DNA of 7,276 nucleotides from Gammaproteobacteria bacterium (GCA_002710265.1 PAJW01000036.1:39470-46745), one strand, 5' to 3'; shown: positions 1 to 7,259, counted from the first letter of the stretch. Numbers and translations are program-made. Notes: generated from the sequence alone by a model not told the origin.

Positions 1-272
1 ACTGGTGCAACATCATTAACATTAGTTACATTTACTATAATATCTTGAGTATTAGAGTTAATACCATCGCTGGCAGTTATTGTTGCGGTATATGTTGTCT
101 TGGTCTCGTAGTCAGGTGGCGCAATAAAAGTAAGAACTCCAGATGAAGTAATTTCTAGCTCTGAACCTGATACAGTGAAAGTCACATCATCACCCTCAGC
201 GTCAGTTGCAGTAACAGTTCCAATAGAAGATTGATTTTCAACAGCACTAAATATTGCATTAGAAGTAAAGTC
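1..272 (-). repeat. Cadherin-like repeat 4 of the lipoprotein (reaches the window edge)
   Basis: Residues about 782-871 (90 aa). Motifs are VENQSSIGTV, TDAEGDD, PPDYETK and VNVTNVNDVAP. The last readable residue is the proline that closes the unit, so the window ends almost exactly at a repeat boundary. At least one more repeat is likely beyond it. Confidence 0.8.
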
Positions 273-2615
273 TGGTGCTACATCATTTATATTAGTTACA
301 TTAACGGTAAAATCTTTAGTATGTGAATAAATTCCATCGGTTACAGTTACACGAACTCTATAATTATTTCCTGTATTGTAATCTTGTGGATTTTCCCAAT
401 CAGGCGGGCTAATAAAAGATAAAAGTCCAGATTTAGAATCAATATTCATTAAATCAGCATCCCTGTTGTTACCAATCTCAGTCATAGATTCTATGGAAAA
501 AGTATAATCAGTAGTATCAGCAGATGTTACATTATCAGCATCTGTTACAACAATCGTGCCAATGGTTGTTTGATTTTCAGGTATTGTGAATATTGCATCT
601 GATGTTATAACTGGTGCGTTGTCATTAACATTAGTTACATTAACTGTAATGTCTTGGGTTGCTGAATTATTTTCTGTATCTGTAACAGTTATAGTTGCAG
701 CATATGAAGATTTCGTCTCATAGTCAGGTGCTGATACAAAAGTTAAAACTCCTTCGGCTGTAATCAATATTTCATTGCTTGAGGTAGAGAAGCTAAAGCT
801 GTCTTCTTCAGGATCAGATGCAGTCACTGTTCCAATGGATGTTTGATTCTCTGCCGCATTAAATATTTTTTCAGAAGTAAAAATAGGTGCAGCATCATTT
901 ACATCAATTATTGAAATAGTGATTTCTTTTGTGACTGTCTCAGTTCCATCAGTTAATGAAAGAACAATAGAGTATGAAGTTTTAGTTTCATAATCTGGTG
1001 GTTCTTTAAAAGTTAAGGCATTGTCTGTAGAAAGATTGAAGCTATCAGCATCAGTTCCTTCGATAGTTAACGTGAGGTTATCTTCGTCAACGTCCGAAAT
1101 ATTTACTGTAGCAACATCTGTTTCATTTTCTTTTACTTCTATTGTTGATGCTATATCAATTGATGGCGCATCATTAACTGCTTCGACCACTACAGTTACA
1201 TTTGTGCTGGAAGTTTTTTCACCCTGAGTAATGGTATATGAGAAAGTGTCAGTACCATTATAATCAGCGTCAGGTGAATAAGTGACTATGTTATTTACAA
1301 CCACGGTTGATCCATTTGAGCCGCTTGTTACTGATAAATTAAATGGAGAGGATGTAACGTAAGAATCATTAAGTAAGATGTTGATGTCTATATCTGTATC
1401 CTCAGAGGTTGAAGCAGTATCTGGTATTGCAGTAATATCAGGCACTATTTCATCTGCATCTATACTCTGGTCTTGAGCTATATAATTTAAAAGGTCTTCG
1501 GTATAACTAGTTACTGTTTCAGCTGAAGCAGTACCATTCGCAATATTTTGGATGTCGGTCTGAAGTGTTGAAAGTCCAAATCGAATAATTGAGGTAGTAA
1601 CATCATCCGAAGGTTTTACTTGAATAATGGGCAACATGCCTGATAGAGCTTTTTTAATATTTGCTTTAGCATTCTCAGTAATCGTAAGGCTTTTAGCTGT
1701 GATTAAATTTTCTAAAACATTAGTAACAAAAGCTTCTGTTTCTATATCTACTTTAGTTCCTGTTGCAGTAAATTCTTTTTCTATCTCTTCAGTTATGGCC
1801 TTGAAATAATCTTGCGTGGTTTCACTTGTTGTATTTAGATTATTTGTAATATTTTGCAAAGCAAAAGCTAAAACAGTAAGTTGGTTTCCTTTTTCATATA
1901 AATTATCGTTGATTCCGCCATCGCCTTTATTAGCAACTGGGTCAAAAGTAAAAACATCAATAGATGCATCAATTCCAAGTGCTGAATTTATTAAAGAGGC
2001 ATCTGCCATAAAAGCTGCCACAGATGTAACAGGTGTAACTGCTTTAAAATCTGAATGACCAGTAAGTTTGTGAGTAATTAAAAGATTATCTAAAAGTGTT
2101 TGCGAATCTAAGTCTGTACCACCAATAGATACCAAATTACCATTTGAATATCTAATAGTAAATTTACCATCATTGTCTGAAGTTGTGGAAGACTCACTTG
2201 ATTCACACATCCAATTGCTATTCTCATCAATACAAACTTCTGCTCCTGATATGTATCCATCTACAACCACACCATCTGTATTTCTGTATGCTTCAACTGA
2301 AACAGATGCTGACCTATCACCACCAGCACCAGAACATGTAATTGAATAAGAATTAGTCCCAGCTGTTGAAACAGTTACCGTTTCAGATCCAGATGTAGAT
2401 GTAGAAGATGTCCAACCTGCAGAACAAGAAGAGGCGTTTGTTGCAGACCAAGTTAAAGTCGAAGTGTCATTTAAAAGTACTGATGTTGGTTCAGCAGTCA
2501 AACTCACAGATGGAGCTGGAGTTGGTGGAGTACTCGAACCGCCACCGCCACCACCGCCGCCCCCGCAGGATGCAACAAATGTGATAACAATTAATGTGCT
2601 AAGTACTTTTTTCAT
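1..2615 (-). CDS. Large surface lipoprotein with Ig-like and cadherin-like repeats (partial, C-terminus outside window)
   Basis: Reading the minus frame from ATG at 2615 gives 871 residues with no stop; the gene continues past position 1. Residues 1-16 are a lipoprotein signal peptide (MKK start, hydrophobic core) ending in lipobox V14-A15-S16-C17, so the mature protein should be lipid-anchored. Nine glycines (18-26) and a Ser/Thr/Pro linker follow. Residues about 36-108 look like an Ig-like domain with a likely C64-C94 disulfide. Residues 121-154 form a GYISGA-type motif with an EF-hand-like loop (D130, N132, N134, E141) and two cysteines (C128, C137). Residues about 160-385 are mostly helical, unrecognised, and include a VTPVTS segment. 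From 391 on come one VCBS/Cadherin_5-like domain and four cadherin-like repeats with ENQ, DYE and DxND calcium-type motifs. The lipobox position supports this start, although no Shine-Dalgarno is visible. It is probably a calcium-stabilised adhesin or surface scaffold; ligand and total length are unknown. Confidence 0.9.
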   Translation of the reverse strand, partial: MKKVLSTLIVITFVASCGGGGGGGGGSSTPPTPAPSVSLTAEPTSVLLNDTSTLTWSATNASSCSAGWTSSTSTSGSETVTVSTAGTNSYSITCSGAGGDRSASVSVEAYRNTDGVVVDGYISGAEVCIDENSNWMCESSESSTTSDNDGKFTIRYSNGNLVSIGGTDLDSQTLLDNLLITHKLTGHSDFKAVTPVTSVAAFMADASLINSALGIDASIDVFTFDPVANKGDGGINDNLYEKGNQLTVLAFALQNITNNLNTTSETTQDYFKAITEEIEKEFTATGTKVDIETEAFVTNVLENLITAKSLTITENAKANIKKALSGMLPIIQVKPSDDVTTSIIRFGLSTLQTDIQNIANGTASAETVTSYTEDLLNYIAQDQSIDADEIVPDITAIPDTASTSEDTDIDINILLNDSYVTSSPFNLSVTSGSNGSTVVVNNIVTYSPDADYNGTDTFSYTITQGEKTSSTNVTVVVEAVNDAPSIDIASTIEVKENETDVATVNISDVDEDNLTLTIEGTDADSFNLSTDNALTFKEPPDYETKTSYSIVLSLTDGTETVTKEITISIIDVNDAAPIFTSEKIFNAAENQTSIGTVTASDPEEDSFSFSTSSNEILITAEGVLTFVSAPDYETKSSYAATITVTDTENNSATQDITVNVTNVNDNAPVITSDAIFTIPENQTTIGTIVVTDADNVTSADTTDYTFSIESMTEIGNNRDADLMNIDSKSGLLSFISPPDWENPQDYNTGNNYRVRVTVTDGIYSHTKDFTVNVTNINDVAPDFTSNAIFSAVENQSSIGTVTATDAEGDDVTFTVSGSELEITSSGVLTFIAPPDYETKTTYTATITASDGINSNTQDIIVNVTNVNDVAP
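273..611 (-). repeat. Cadherin-like repeat 3 of the lipoprotein (with insertion)
   Basis: Residues about 669-781 (113 aa), some 20 residues longer than its neighbours. It keeps PENQTTIGTI at the start and VNVTNINDVAP at the end. Its middle is enlarged: an extra acidic/Asn-rich stretch follows VTDAD, and PPDYETK is replaced by PPDWENPQDY. The added residues probably form longer surface loops on the same beta-sandwich. Confidence 0.75.
612..884 (-). repeat. Cadherin-like repeat 2 of the lipoprotein
   Basis: Residues about 578-668 (91 aa). Motifs in order are AENQTSIGTV, ASDPEED, APDYETK and VNVTNVNDNAP. It is very similar to repeat 4 along its whole length, with a one-residue length difference. 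The DNA coding for its C-terminal linker contains a 20-bp sequence (622-641) found identically at 13-32. Confidence 0.8.
885..1163 (-). repeat. Cadherin-like repeat 1 of the lipoprotein
   Basis: Residues about 485-577 (93 aa). It shows an EVKENET opening, an acidic SDVDEDN loop, the PPDYETK motif and an IDVNDAAP end, which correspond to the Ca2+-binding PENQ, DxD, DRE and DxND positions of cadherin domains. It is the most divergent of the DYETK-type units here and lacks the VNVTNVND ending shared by repeats 2 and 4. Confidence 0.75.
1164..1445 (-). repeat. VCBS/Cadherin_5-like domain of the lipoprotein
   Basis: Residues about 391-484. The segment carries a SEDTDIDINILLND-type opening, then YSPDADYNGTDTFSYTI, and ends in VNDAP. 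These are hallmarks of the Cadherin_5/Big_9/VCBS-type beta-sandwich found in long bacterial surface proteins. It differs from the four following repeats, which carry ENQ and DYET motifs instead of DYNGTDTFSY. It bridges the helical segment and the cadherin stack. Confidence 0.75.
2538..2564 (-). repeat. Poly-glycine tether (nine GGN codons) after the lipobox cysteine
   Basis: Nine consecutive glycine codons encode residues 18-26, directly after lipidated Cys17. The tract mixes GGT, GGC and GGG codons, so it is not a pure homopolymer. It stands out as GC-rich in AT-rich surroundings. Glycine tracts after the anchor cysteine are familiar in gammaproteobacterial surface lipoproteins and probably act as a flexible spacer. 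Confidence 0.8.
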
Positions 2616-2684
2616 TAACAGTATTAAGTTAACGTATTTAGAGATTAATTCAAGAGAAATAATACTTAAAAAGGAGTTATTTAA

Positions 2685-2760
<76 letters not shown>

Positions 2761-2771
2761 AAAGTTCAGAT

Positions 2772-2799
2772 ATTTTAACTAACTATAACTTTAAGTAAA
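2772..2799 (-). promoter_or_regulatory. Predicted sigma70-like promoter of tRNA-Ala
   Basis: On the minus strand TTTACT (2794-2799, four of six matches to the -35 consensus) and TAAAAT (2772-2777, five of six matches to the -10) are separated by 16 bp. The predicted start falls about 5 nt before the mature tRNA 5' end. The site fills the 43-bp gap after the MBL hydrolase gene. Chance matches are common in DNA this AT-rich. Confidence 0.45.
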
Positions 2800-2803
2800 T
2801 TAT

Positions 2804-3775
2804 TTATTTAAATTTTATAACTTGGCCAGGTTTTATAGATTGAAATTTAACATTATTTGAATTTATAGCTGCTTTTTTTAATCTTTTAGGTGGTTCAAGT
2901 GTATCCTCATCAGTTAATACAAAAGTCCCCCAATGCATTCCAAAGGAATACTCAGATTCTAAATCAAGCATAATTTTTACAGCATCTTCAGGATTAACAT
3001 GACTGTTTTGCATAAACCATTCAGGGTCATATGCACCAATTGGGATAAACGCATACTTTGGTGAACCAAGCCTGTTCTTTGTATCTATAAAATCATTTGA
3101 ATATCCAGTATCACCAGCATGATATAGAGAATAATCATTAAATTTCATATACCAACCACCCCATAAACTTTTATTTCTATCAAATAAACCTCTTTTTGAC
3201 CAATGCTGAACTGGAGTAAATGTAAATGTTACATCTTTAGTTTCGTATGATTCCCACCAATTAAACTGATATGCATTTTCTATTTTCTTTCGCTCTAATA
3301 ATTTCAGATCGCCAGCAGGTACTAAAAATATTACATCTGGATAATGATTAGAAATTTTTACCAATGAATCTATGTCTAAATGATCATAGTGATTATGGCT
3401 AATGGTCACATAATCGATATTAGGAATATCTTTTAAATAGATAGCAGGAGGTATTAATCTTTTAGGGCCAATGTTTTTAAATGGAGATGCCCTTTCAGAG
3501 AAAATAGGGTCTGTTAATATCGTAATACCATTTTTTTTTATTAAAAATGATGAGTGACCTATCCATATAAAGTAATTATCAGCTTCTTCAAGGTTTATAT
3601 TTTTCCATTCATCAGATAAATCTATGATAGAAATTTCAGGGTCCTTACTATTCCTTTGCCATTGAAGAAGTTCGCGAAATGATTTATTGAGTTCTTCTCC
3701 ATTTGAGTTCTTATAGTTTGCATATGCGTCTAATGACAAAGAAATACACATAACTATAAGAATTCTAAATATCAT
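2804..3775 (-). CDS. Exported MBL-fold metallohydrolase, NAPE-PLD/RomA type
   Basis: This 323-residue protein has the metallo-beta-lactamase fold. A signal peptide (1-19, predicted cut after A17-Y18-A19) sends it to the periplasm. Motifs in order: WIGHSSFLI (71-79), TDPIFSERASPF (88-99), the metal-binding SHNHYDHLD (H127, H129, D131, H132), H191 in QHW, HAGDTGY (219-225, bridging D222), SHVNPEDA (258-265) and HWGTF (H281). All seven expected dinuclear zinc ligands are present. The layout matches the N-acyl-phosphatidylethanolamine phospholipase D-like branch, which includes bacterial RomA-like proteins, more than class B beta-lactamases. The likely reaction is phosphodiester or lipid-related hydrolysis; the substrate is unknown. 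A stop codon lies directly before the ATG, so this is the earliest possible start; no Shine-Dalgarno is visible. It lies 121 bp below the TonB-C gene. Confidence 0.88.
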   Translation of the reverse strand: MIFRILIVMCISLSLDAYANYKNSNGEELNKSFRELLQWQRNSKDPEISIIDLSDEWKNINLEEADNYFIWIGHSSFLIKKNGITILTDPIFSERASPFKNIGPKRLIPPAIYLKDIPNIDYVTISHNHYDHLDIDSLVKISNHYPDVIFLVPAGDLKLLERKKIENAYQFNWWESYETKDVTFTFTPVQHWSKRGLFDRNKSLWGGWYMKFNDYSLYHAGDTGYSNDFIDTKNRLGSPKYAFIPIGAYDPEWFMQNSHVNPEDAVKIMLDLESEYSFGMHWGTFVLTDEDTLEPPKRLKKAAINSNNVKFQSIKPGQVIKFK

Positions 3776-3896
3776 TTAGATTTTTATGATTTTTTAACTT
3801 GTGATTTTATATAAAGGTTCATGAAGAAAATAGAAAATTTTGAAAGATAGGCAAAAGTTTTTATTACTATTTTTACTCTTAGCTTCTTTAGAAAAA
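3776..3896 (-). other. AT-rich intergenic spacer before the MBL hydrolase gene
   Basis: The 121 bp between the TonB-C gene stop and the MBL start show no strong hairpin with a T-tract, so no terminator is called. A TATAAA -10-like box lies at 3806-3811 (minus strand), about 30 nt before the ATG, but no matching -35 is evident. Whether the MBL gene has its own promoter or is read from upstream cannot be settled from sequence. Confidence 0.4.
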
Positions 3897-4337
3897 TCAT
3901 TCTGCATTATCCATAAGGTCAACAAATTCATCTCTTAATATAAAGTTTAAATCGTTAATACCAGGATTATACAAAGAGAAAATATATCTATGAGTTTCAT
4001 TTTTAAGAGTACATGAATCTCCTGAAGATGTTTTAGGTGCAGTGTATTTAATTAAAGTTCCAGCCTCTACTGACCTAGATTTAAAAAAGGGACACTTTTT
4101 AAATTTAATTGTTCCGTCTTCGTTGCGTGACATAGCACATTGTGAGTCTATAGCCCTAACATTAGAAACAGTTCCATCTTTTTCTACATTAAAATTCACA
4201 ATTGCATATCCTTGATAGCTAGCATATGGATATAGTGGTTTCATTATTTGAATTTTCTTTGCTGTGCAATCTACTTCTTCGGTTTGCAAGAGATTTGTGA
4301 TTGATATTAAAAAAAAGAAGAGTAAAGAAATTTTCAT
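3897..4337 (-). CDS. Secreted TonB C-terminal-domain-like protein
   Basis: This 146-residue protein has a hydrophobic N-terminus (about residues 1-18) that is either a signal peptide or an uncleaved anchor; no clean AxA site is seen. Residues about 31-121 resemble the TonB C-terminal domain: KPLYPYASYQGYAIVNF, then VEKDGTVSNVRAIDSQC, then a CPFFKSRSV...GTLIKYTAP segment. Four cysteines (C24, C67, C82, C109) could form two disulfides in the periplasm. The proline-rich linker of true TonB is absent and nothing suggests an ExbB/ExbD partner in the window, so a normal energy-transducing role is doubtful. It lies 73 bp below the TonB-dependent receptor on the same strand, with a terminator between. 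The ATG has no visible Shine-Dalgarno. Family assignment is by motif recognition; the function is unknown. Confidence 0.72.
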   Translation of the reverse strand: MKISLLFFFLISITNLLQTEEVDCTAKKIQIMKPLYPYASYQGYAIVNFNVEKDGTVSNVRAIDSQCAMSRNEDGTIKFKKCPFFKSRSVEAGTLIKYTAPKTSSGDSCTLKNETHRYIFSLYNPGINDLNFILRDEFVDLMDNAE

Positions 4338-4343
4338 ATGCAG

Positions 4344-4349
4344 ATTGTA
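4344..4349 (-). promoter_or_regulatory. Possible -10 box for the TonB-C gene (near-leaderless)
   Basis: TACAAT on the minus strand matches five of six bases of the -10 consensus. It would place a transcription start at or within a few bases of the ATG at 4337, giving a leaderless message, which fits the absence of a Shine-Dalgarno. The -35 position falls on the T-tract of the terminator and is a poor match, so this is a weak call. Confidence 0.25.
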
Positions 4350-4365
4350 ATTAAAATAATGTAAT

Positions 4366-4392
4366 AAAAAAAGGCCGGATAAACCGGCCTTT
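4366..4392 (-). terminator. Rho-independent terminator of the TonB-dependent receptor gene
   Basis: On the minus strand AAAGGCCGG (4384-4392), loop TTTAT and CCGGCCTTT (4370-4378) form a perfect 9-bp stem with a GC-rich core, running straight into seven Ts (4366-4372). It begins 18 bp after the receptor stop. On the plus strand the stem is not followed by a clean T-run, so it works in one direction. Confidence 0.93.
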
Positions 4393-4410
4393 AGTTTTAT
4401 AAGCTATAAA

Positions 4411-7248
4411 TTAAAACTTAACGTTCCATTTTAAGTATGAAATCATACCTTGGTTACCATAAAGGCTTAGATATGTTTCATAGTTCTGGACTCTATCAGG
4501 TAATGGATCAGTATCTTCCATATTGAAAATACCATAAGTTACTGTTCCGTATTTACCTAGATCAGCGTTAATTTGAAGATCTAAAGCATCGTACTCATCC
4601 TGAGTTCCGCCTGATTTAACAATACCACCAGTACCGTTACCAGATGAATCCACTTCAGGCACAGAATTTAATCTGTAATCACCGATGTGTCTCTGAGTAA
4701 GAGCAACGCTATATCTATCCCATGAATATGATACAGACAAGTTATTTCTTGTCTCAGGTGTACCTGGGAATCCAATACCGTTTACTTGCTTTGAGCTTCC
4801 TGTGAAAGCATCACTGTTGTACTCATCCATAGATGTGTAATCAAGTGAAATATTCATAACACCAGGACCTACGTCACGCATATAGTTTACAAAAAGATCA
4901 TGACCTACAACGTTAATTTCACCAACGTTTGTAAACCCAGCACCAACATAGTCTGCACGACCATTAGCACAAGATCTGATTATATATGCACCTGAACCAG
5001 GAGCACCTTCTCTTCTAACATAAGTTGCGCCAGCAGGACATGTAGTTCCGCCTAGAGCAGTTGATCCAGAAGTAGTACCAGTACCAACAGGAGCACCAGA
5101 AGCACTTCCATCACCACCAACACCAGATGCATCATAATATGTTACGTTGTTTGTAAGAACGCTACCACCAATGAAGTCATTCCATAAAACATCTTGAGTA
5201 GATACTGAAGCAATAGCATCAGTAACTGTGATGTCATATAGATCTAATCTTACTGTTAAGCCTTCAAGAGCATCCATAACAACACCAAAGTCTTGTTCAA
5301 TACTCATTGTGAAACTTTCTGAAGATTCAGGTCCAATGTTCTCATTAGCTTTAATCAATGTTGATACCTGCTTACTTGAACAATCGTCATAAGATGTACC
5401 AGCTGCTTGACAAGCTGCATAGTCAGTAGATGAAACAGCACTAAAAGTAGTTGCACCGTATAGAGTATCCATTGTTGGAGCTCTGAAACCTTCACCGAAG
5501 TTAAGTTTAACAATTGTTCCATCAACAGGAGTCCATAGAGCACCTATTTTAAATGAGTCAGCTTCGCCAACATCACTATAGTCATCTCTTCTGAATGAAG
5601 CTGTTACTTCAAGGTTATCCATTACAGGAAGTAAAACCTCAGCAAAAAGTGAGTCTACTTCTCTAGTACCAGCACCTGAGTTACCAGCTGAACCACCAAC
5701 TAAGCTATTTTCTGAATGTTTATCAAATTCAGATGAATATCTATTTTCTAGTTGTTCCATACCAAGAAGTACTGAAACTGATCCGCCAGCCATATCAGCA
5801 ACGTTATCAATTTGCATTACTACATCTTGTTTTTCGTAATGGTTAGTATATTCAACTAAAGTCGTTGAACTCATAGCAGCTGCACCAGCTTCTGAACCAA
5901 ATGGTTCATCGTTATATCTGTTTGCATCTAAACCTGCATAACTTAAGTAATATCTACCAATATCAGTACCATAAAACTTGTTGTATTGTTGGCCATAAGT
6001 AACCTCTACATCATCGTTAATTTGATATGTAAGCTCTACTACAGCATCCATACCGTTATCAACAAAGTGCATTCCACGATTACCAATCTCAGTCCATCTC
6101 CAATAACCTGTTACAGCTTCGTCGTATGGGTTAGCTGGATCGCCAACTGCAATACCTGGATAAGAAGCAGCAGGAGGAGCGAATCTACCTGTAGATTCAT
6201 TTCTTAAGAAATTAACTCTTGTGTACATGCTTAACTTATCGTTAATCTGATATTGTGTGTTTGTTGTAATACTATCTCTAAAAGTAGCAGCATTTTGCAC
6301 CATGATGTCAGCCCATGCGAATCCGCATATTCCAACTGGAGCTCCACCATTAGATGGTGTAGATGTTGCACCTTGACCGAAAGCAGCACCACCAAAGTTA
6401 GGTCCCCACCAACCATCAGTTGGATTGTCTATTGAACCTGGACATGTTGGTGTAGCCATAATGTCACCTGTTACTGGATCAGCTAGGTTTCTTGAATACC
6501 AGCTTAAACCATAAGTTTCATTATATAGATCGATGACTCCGTCGCCATCTCTATCTTCGGCTGTTGCTTTTGTATACCATCTATCTTTTAGATAAATTTC
6601 ATCTCTTTCATCATGCTCAACAACAATAGTTACATAACCTTTGTCGTTTGTAGCACCATAAATGAAAGATACAGCATTTTCTTCGCCGTCGTCTCTATCT
6701 CGATCGCCTTTTCTGAAGTTGAACTCCATGCCATCGAAACCTTTTTTTGTTATAACGTTAATAACACCAGCAATAGCATCAGATCCATAAACAGATGAAG
6801 CACCATCAGCTAGAATCTCAATTCTATCAACCGCAATAGTTGGTAACATATTGATATTAGCAGCACCGGAACCACCAAGATGTGGTGAGCCAGGCATTCT
6901 TCTTCCGTCCATGAGAACTAATGTTCTAGATGATCCTAAACCCCTCATATCAATAGTAGCGTTACTCATAGCGCCACTACCAGCAGTAGGTGTGAAAGAA
7001 CCAAAAGAGTTATAGATGGATTGCTGAATTACATCTGCGGTAATCATACCTGAAGATGCAGCGATATCCTCACTGGTGATTGTAGTAACCTGTGCAGCAC
7101 TATTTAAAGAATCTCTCTTTATTCTAGAACCGGTTATAACAACCTCTTCTACATCATCTGCAGCCTCATCTTGAGCAACAATATCAGCATTAAATAAGCC
7201 GAAAGTTAACACAAGAACTGCAAATAAATAATTCTCTTTATTAAACAT
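4411..7248 (-). CDS. TonB-dependent outer-membrane receptor
   Basis: This 945-residue receptor imports a scarce substrate across the outer membrane using TonB energy. Residues 1 to about 25 are a signal peptide. A TonB-box-like DVEEVVITGSR lies at 32-42. The plug domain (about 48-170) carries IDMRGLGSSRTLVLMDGRR (99-117) and RIEILADGASSVYGSDAIAG (142-161). The rest is a 22-stranded-type beta-barrel, including NFGEGFRAPTMDTLY (583-597) and ending in an aromatic WNVKF with terminal phenylalanine, the usual BAM recognition signal. Length is at the upper part of the family's range because of long loops. One loop has an EF-hand-like DRDGDGVID (232-240); paired cysteines occur at 269/308, 613/623 and 737/760. 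The style suits a proteobacterial receptor for siderophores, vitamins or organic substrates; the ligand cannot be assigned. The start is supported by a strong Shine-Dalgarno, and a terminator closes the unit. Confidence 0.95.
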   Translation of the reverse strand: MFNKENYLFAVLVLTFGLFNADIVAQDEAADDVEEVVITGSRIKRDSLNSAAQVTTITSEDIAASSGMITADVIQQSIYNSFGSFTPTAGSGAMSNATIDMRGLGSSRTLVLMDGRRMPGSPHLGGSGAANINMLPTIAVDRIEILADGASSVYGSDAIAGVINVITKKGFDGMEFNFRKGDRDRDDGEENAVSFIYGATNDKGYVTIVVEHDERDEIYLKDRWYTKATAEDRDGDGVIDLYNETYGLSWYSRNLADPVTGDIMATPTCPGSIDNPTDGWWGPNFGGAAFGQGATSTPSNGGAPVGICGFAWADIMVQNAATFRDSITTNTQYQINDKLSMYTRVNFLRNESTGRFAPPAASYPGIAVGDPANPYDEAVTGYWRWTEIGNRGMHFVDNGMDAVVELTYQINDDVEVTYGQQYNKFYGTDIGRYYLSYAGLDANRYNDEPFGSEAGAAAMSSTTLVEYTNHYEKQDVVMQIDNVADMAGGSVSVLLGMEQLENRYSSEFDKHSENSLVGGSAGNSGAGTREVDSLFAEVLLPVMDNLEVTASFRRDDYSDVGEADSFKIGALWTPVDGTIVKLNFGEGFRAPTMDTLYGATTFSAVSSTDYAACQAAGTSYDDCSSKQVSTLIKANENIGPESSESFTMSIEQDFGVVMDALEGLTVRLDLYDITVTDAIASVSTQDVLWNDFIGGSVLTNNVTYYDASGVGGDGSASGAPVGTGTTSGSTALGGTTCPAGATYVRREGAPGSGAYIIRSCANGRADYVGAGFTNVGEINVVGHDLFVNYMRDVGPGVMNISLDYTSMDEYNSDAFTGSSKQVNGIGFPGTPETRNNLSVSYSWDRYSVALTQRHIGDYRLNSVPEVDSSGNGTGGIVKSGGTQDEYDALDLQINADLGKYGTVTYGIFNMEDTDPLPDRVQNYETYLSLYGNQGMISYLKWNVKF

Positions 7249-7254
7249 ACATTT

Positions 7255-7259
7255 CCCCT
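7255..7259 (-). promoter_or_regulatory. Shine-Dalgarno site of the receptor gene
   Basis: AGGGG on the minus strand ends 6 nt before the ATG at 7248, ideal spacing for ribosome binding. A second ATG four bases upstream (7250-7252) is out of frame. This is the only clear Shine-Dalgarno among the four protein genes here, which fits high expression of the receptor. The promoter lies beyond the window. Confidence 0.8.

Noticed and set aside
1..1163. CRISPR-like or non-coding tandem repeat array
   Set aside because: The ~270-340 bp periodicity is imperfect, stays in one reading frame and translates into cadherin-like domains, so it is coding repetition.
1021..2058. Plus-strand ORFs of 60-80 codons at 1021-1227, 1627-1809 and 1816-2058
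   Set aside because: They lie entirely opposite the lipoprotein frame, which is open through the whole region and shows clear domains. Their Ser/Val-rich content is what the complement of Thr/Asp/Asn-rich codons gives.
3746..3775. Cys10 of the MBL hydrolase as a possible lipobox
   Set aside because: The preceding residues are V-M, not a small residue at -1, and the cysteine comes too early in the hydrophobic core. The AYA site at residue 19 is a better signal-peptidase I site.
5355..6798. Short ORFs inside the receptor gene on both strands (5355-5543, 5986-6207, 6231-6416, 6253-6435, 6613-6798)
   Set aside because: All lie inside the well-supported 945-residue receptor frame, have low-complexity composition and no start signals or recognisable motifs.
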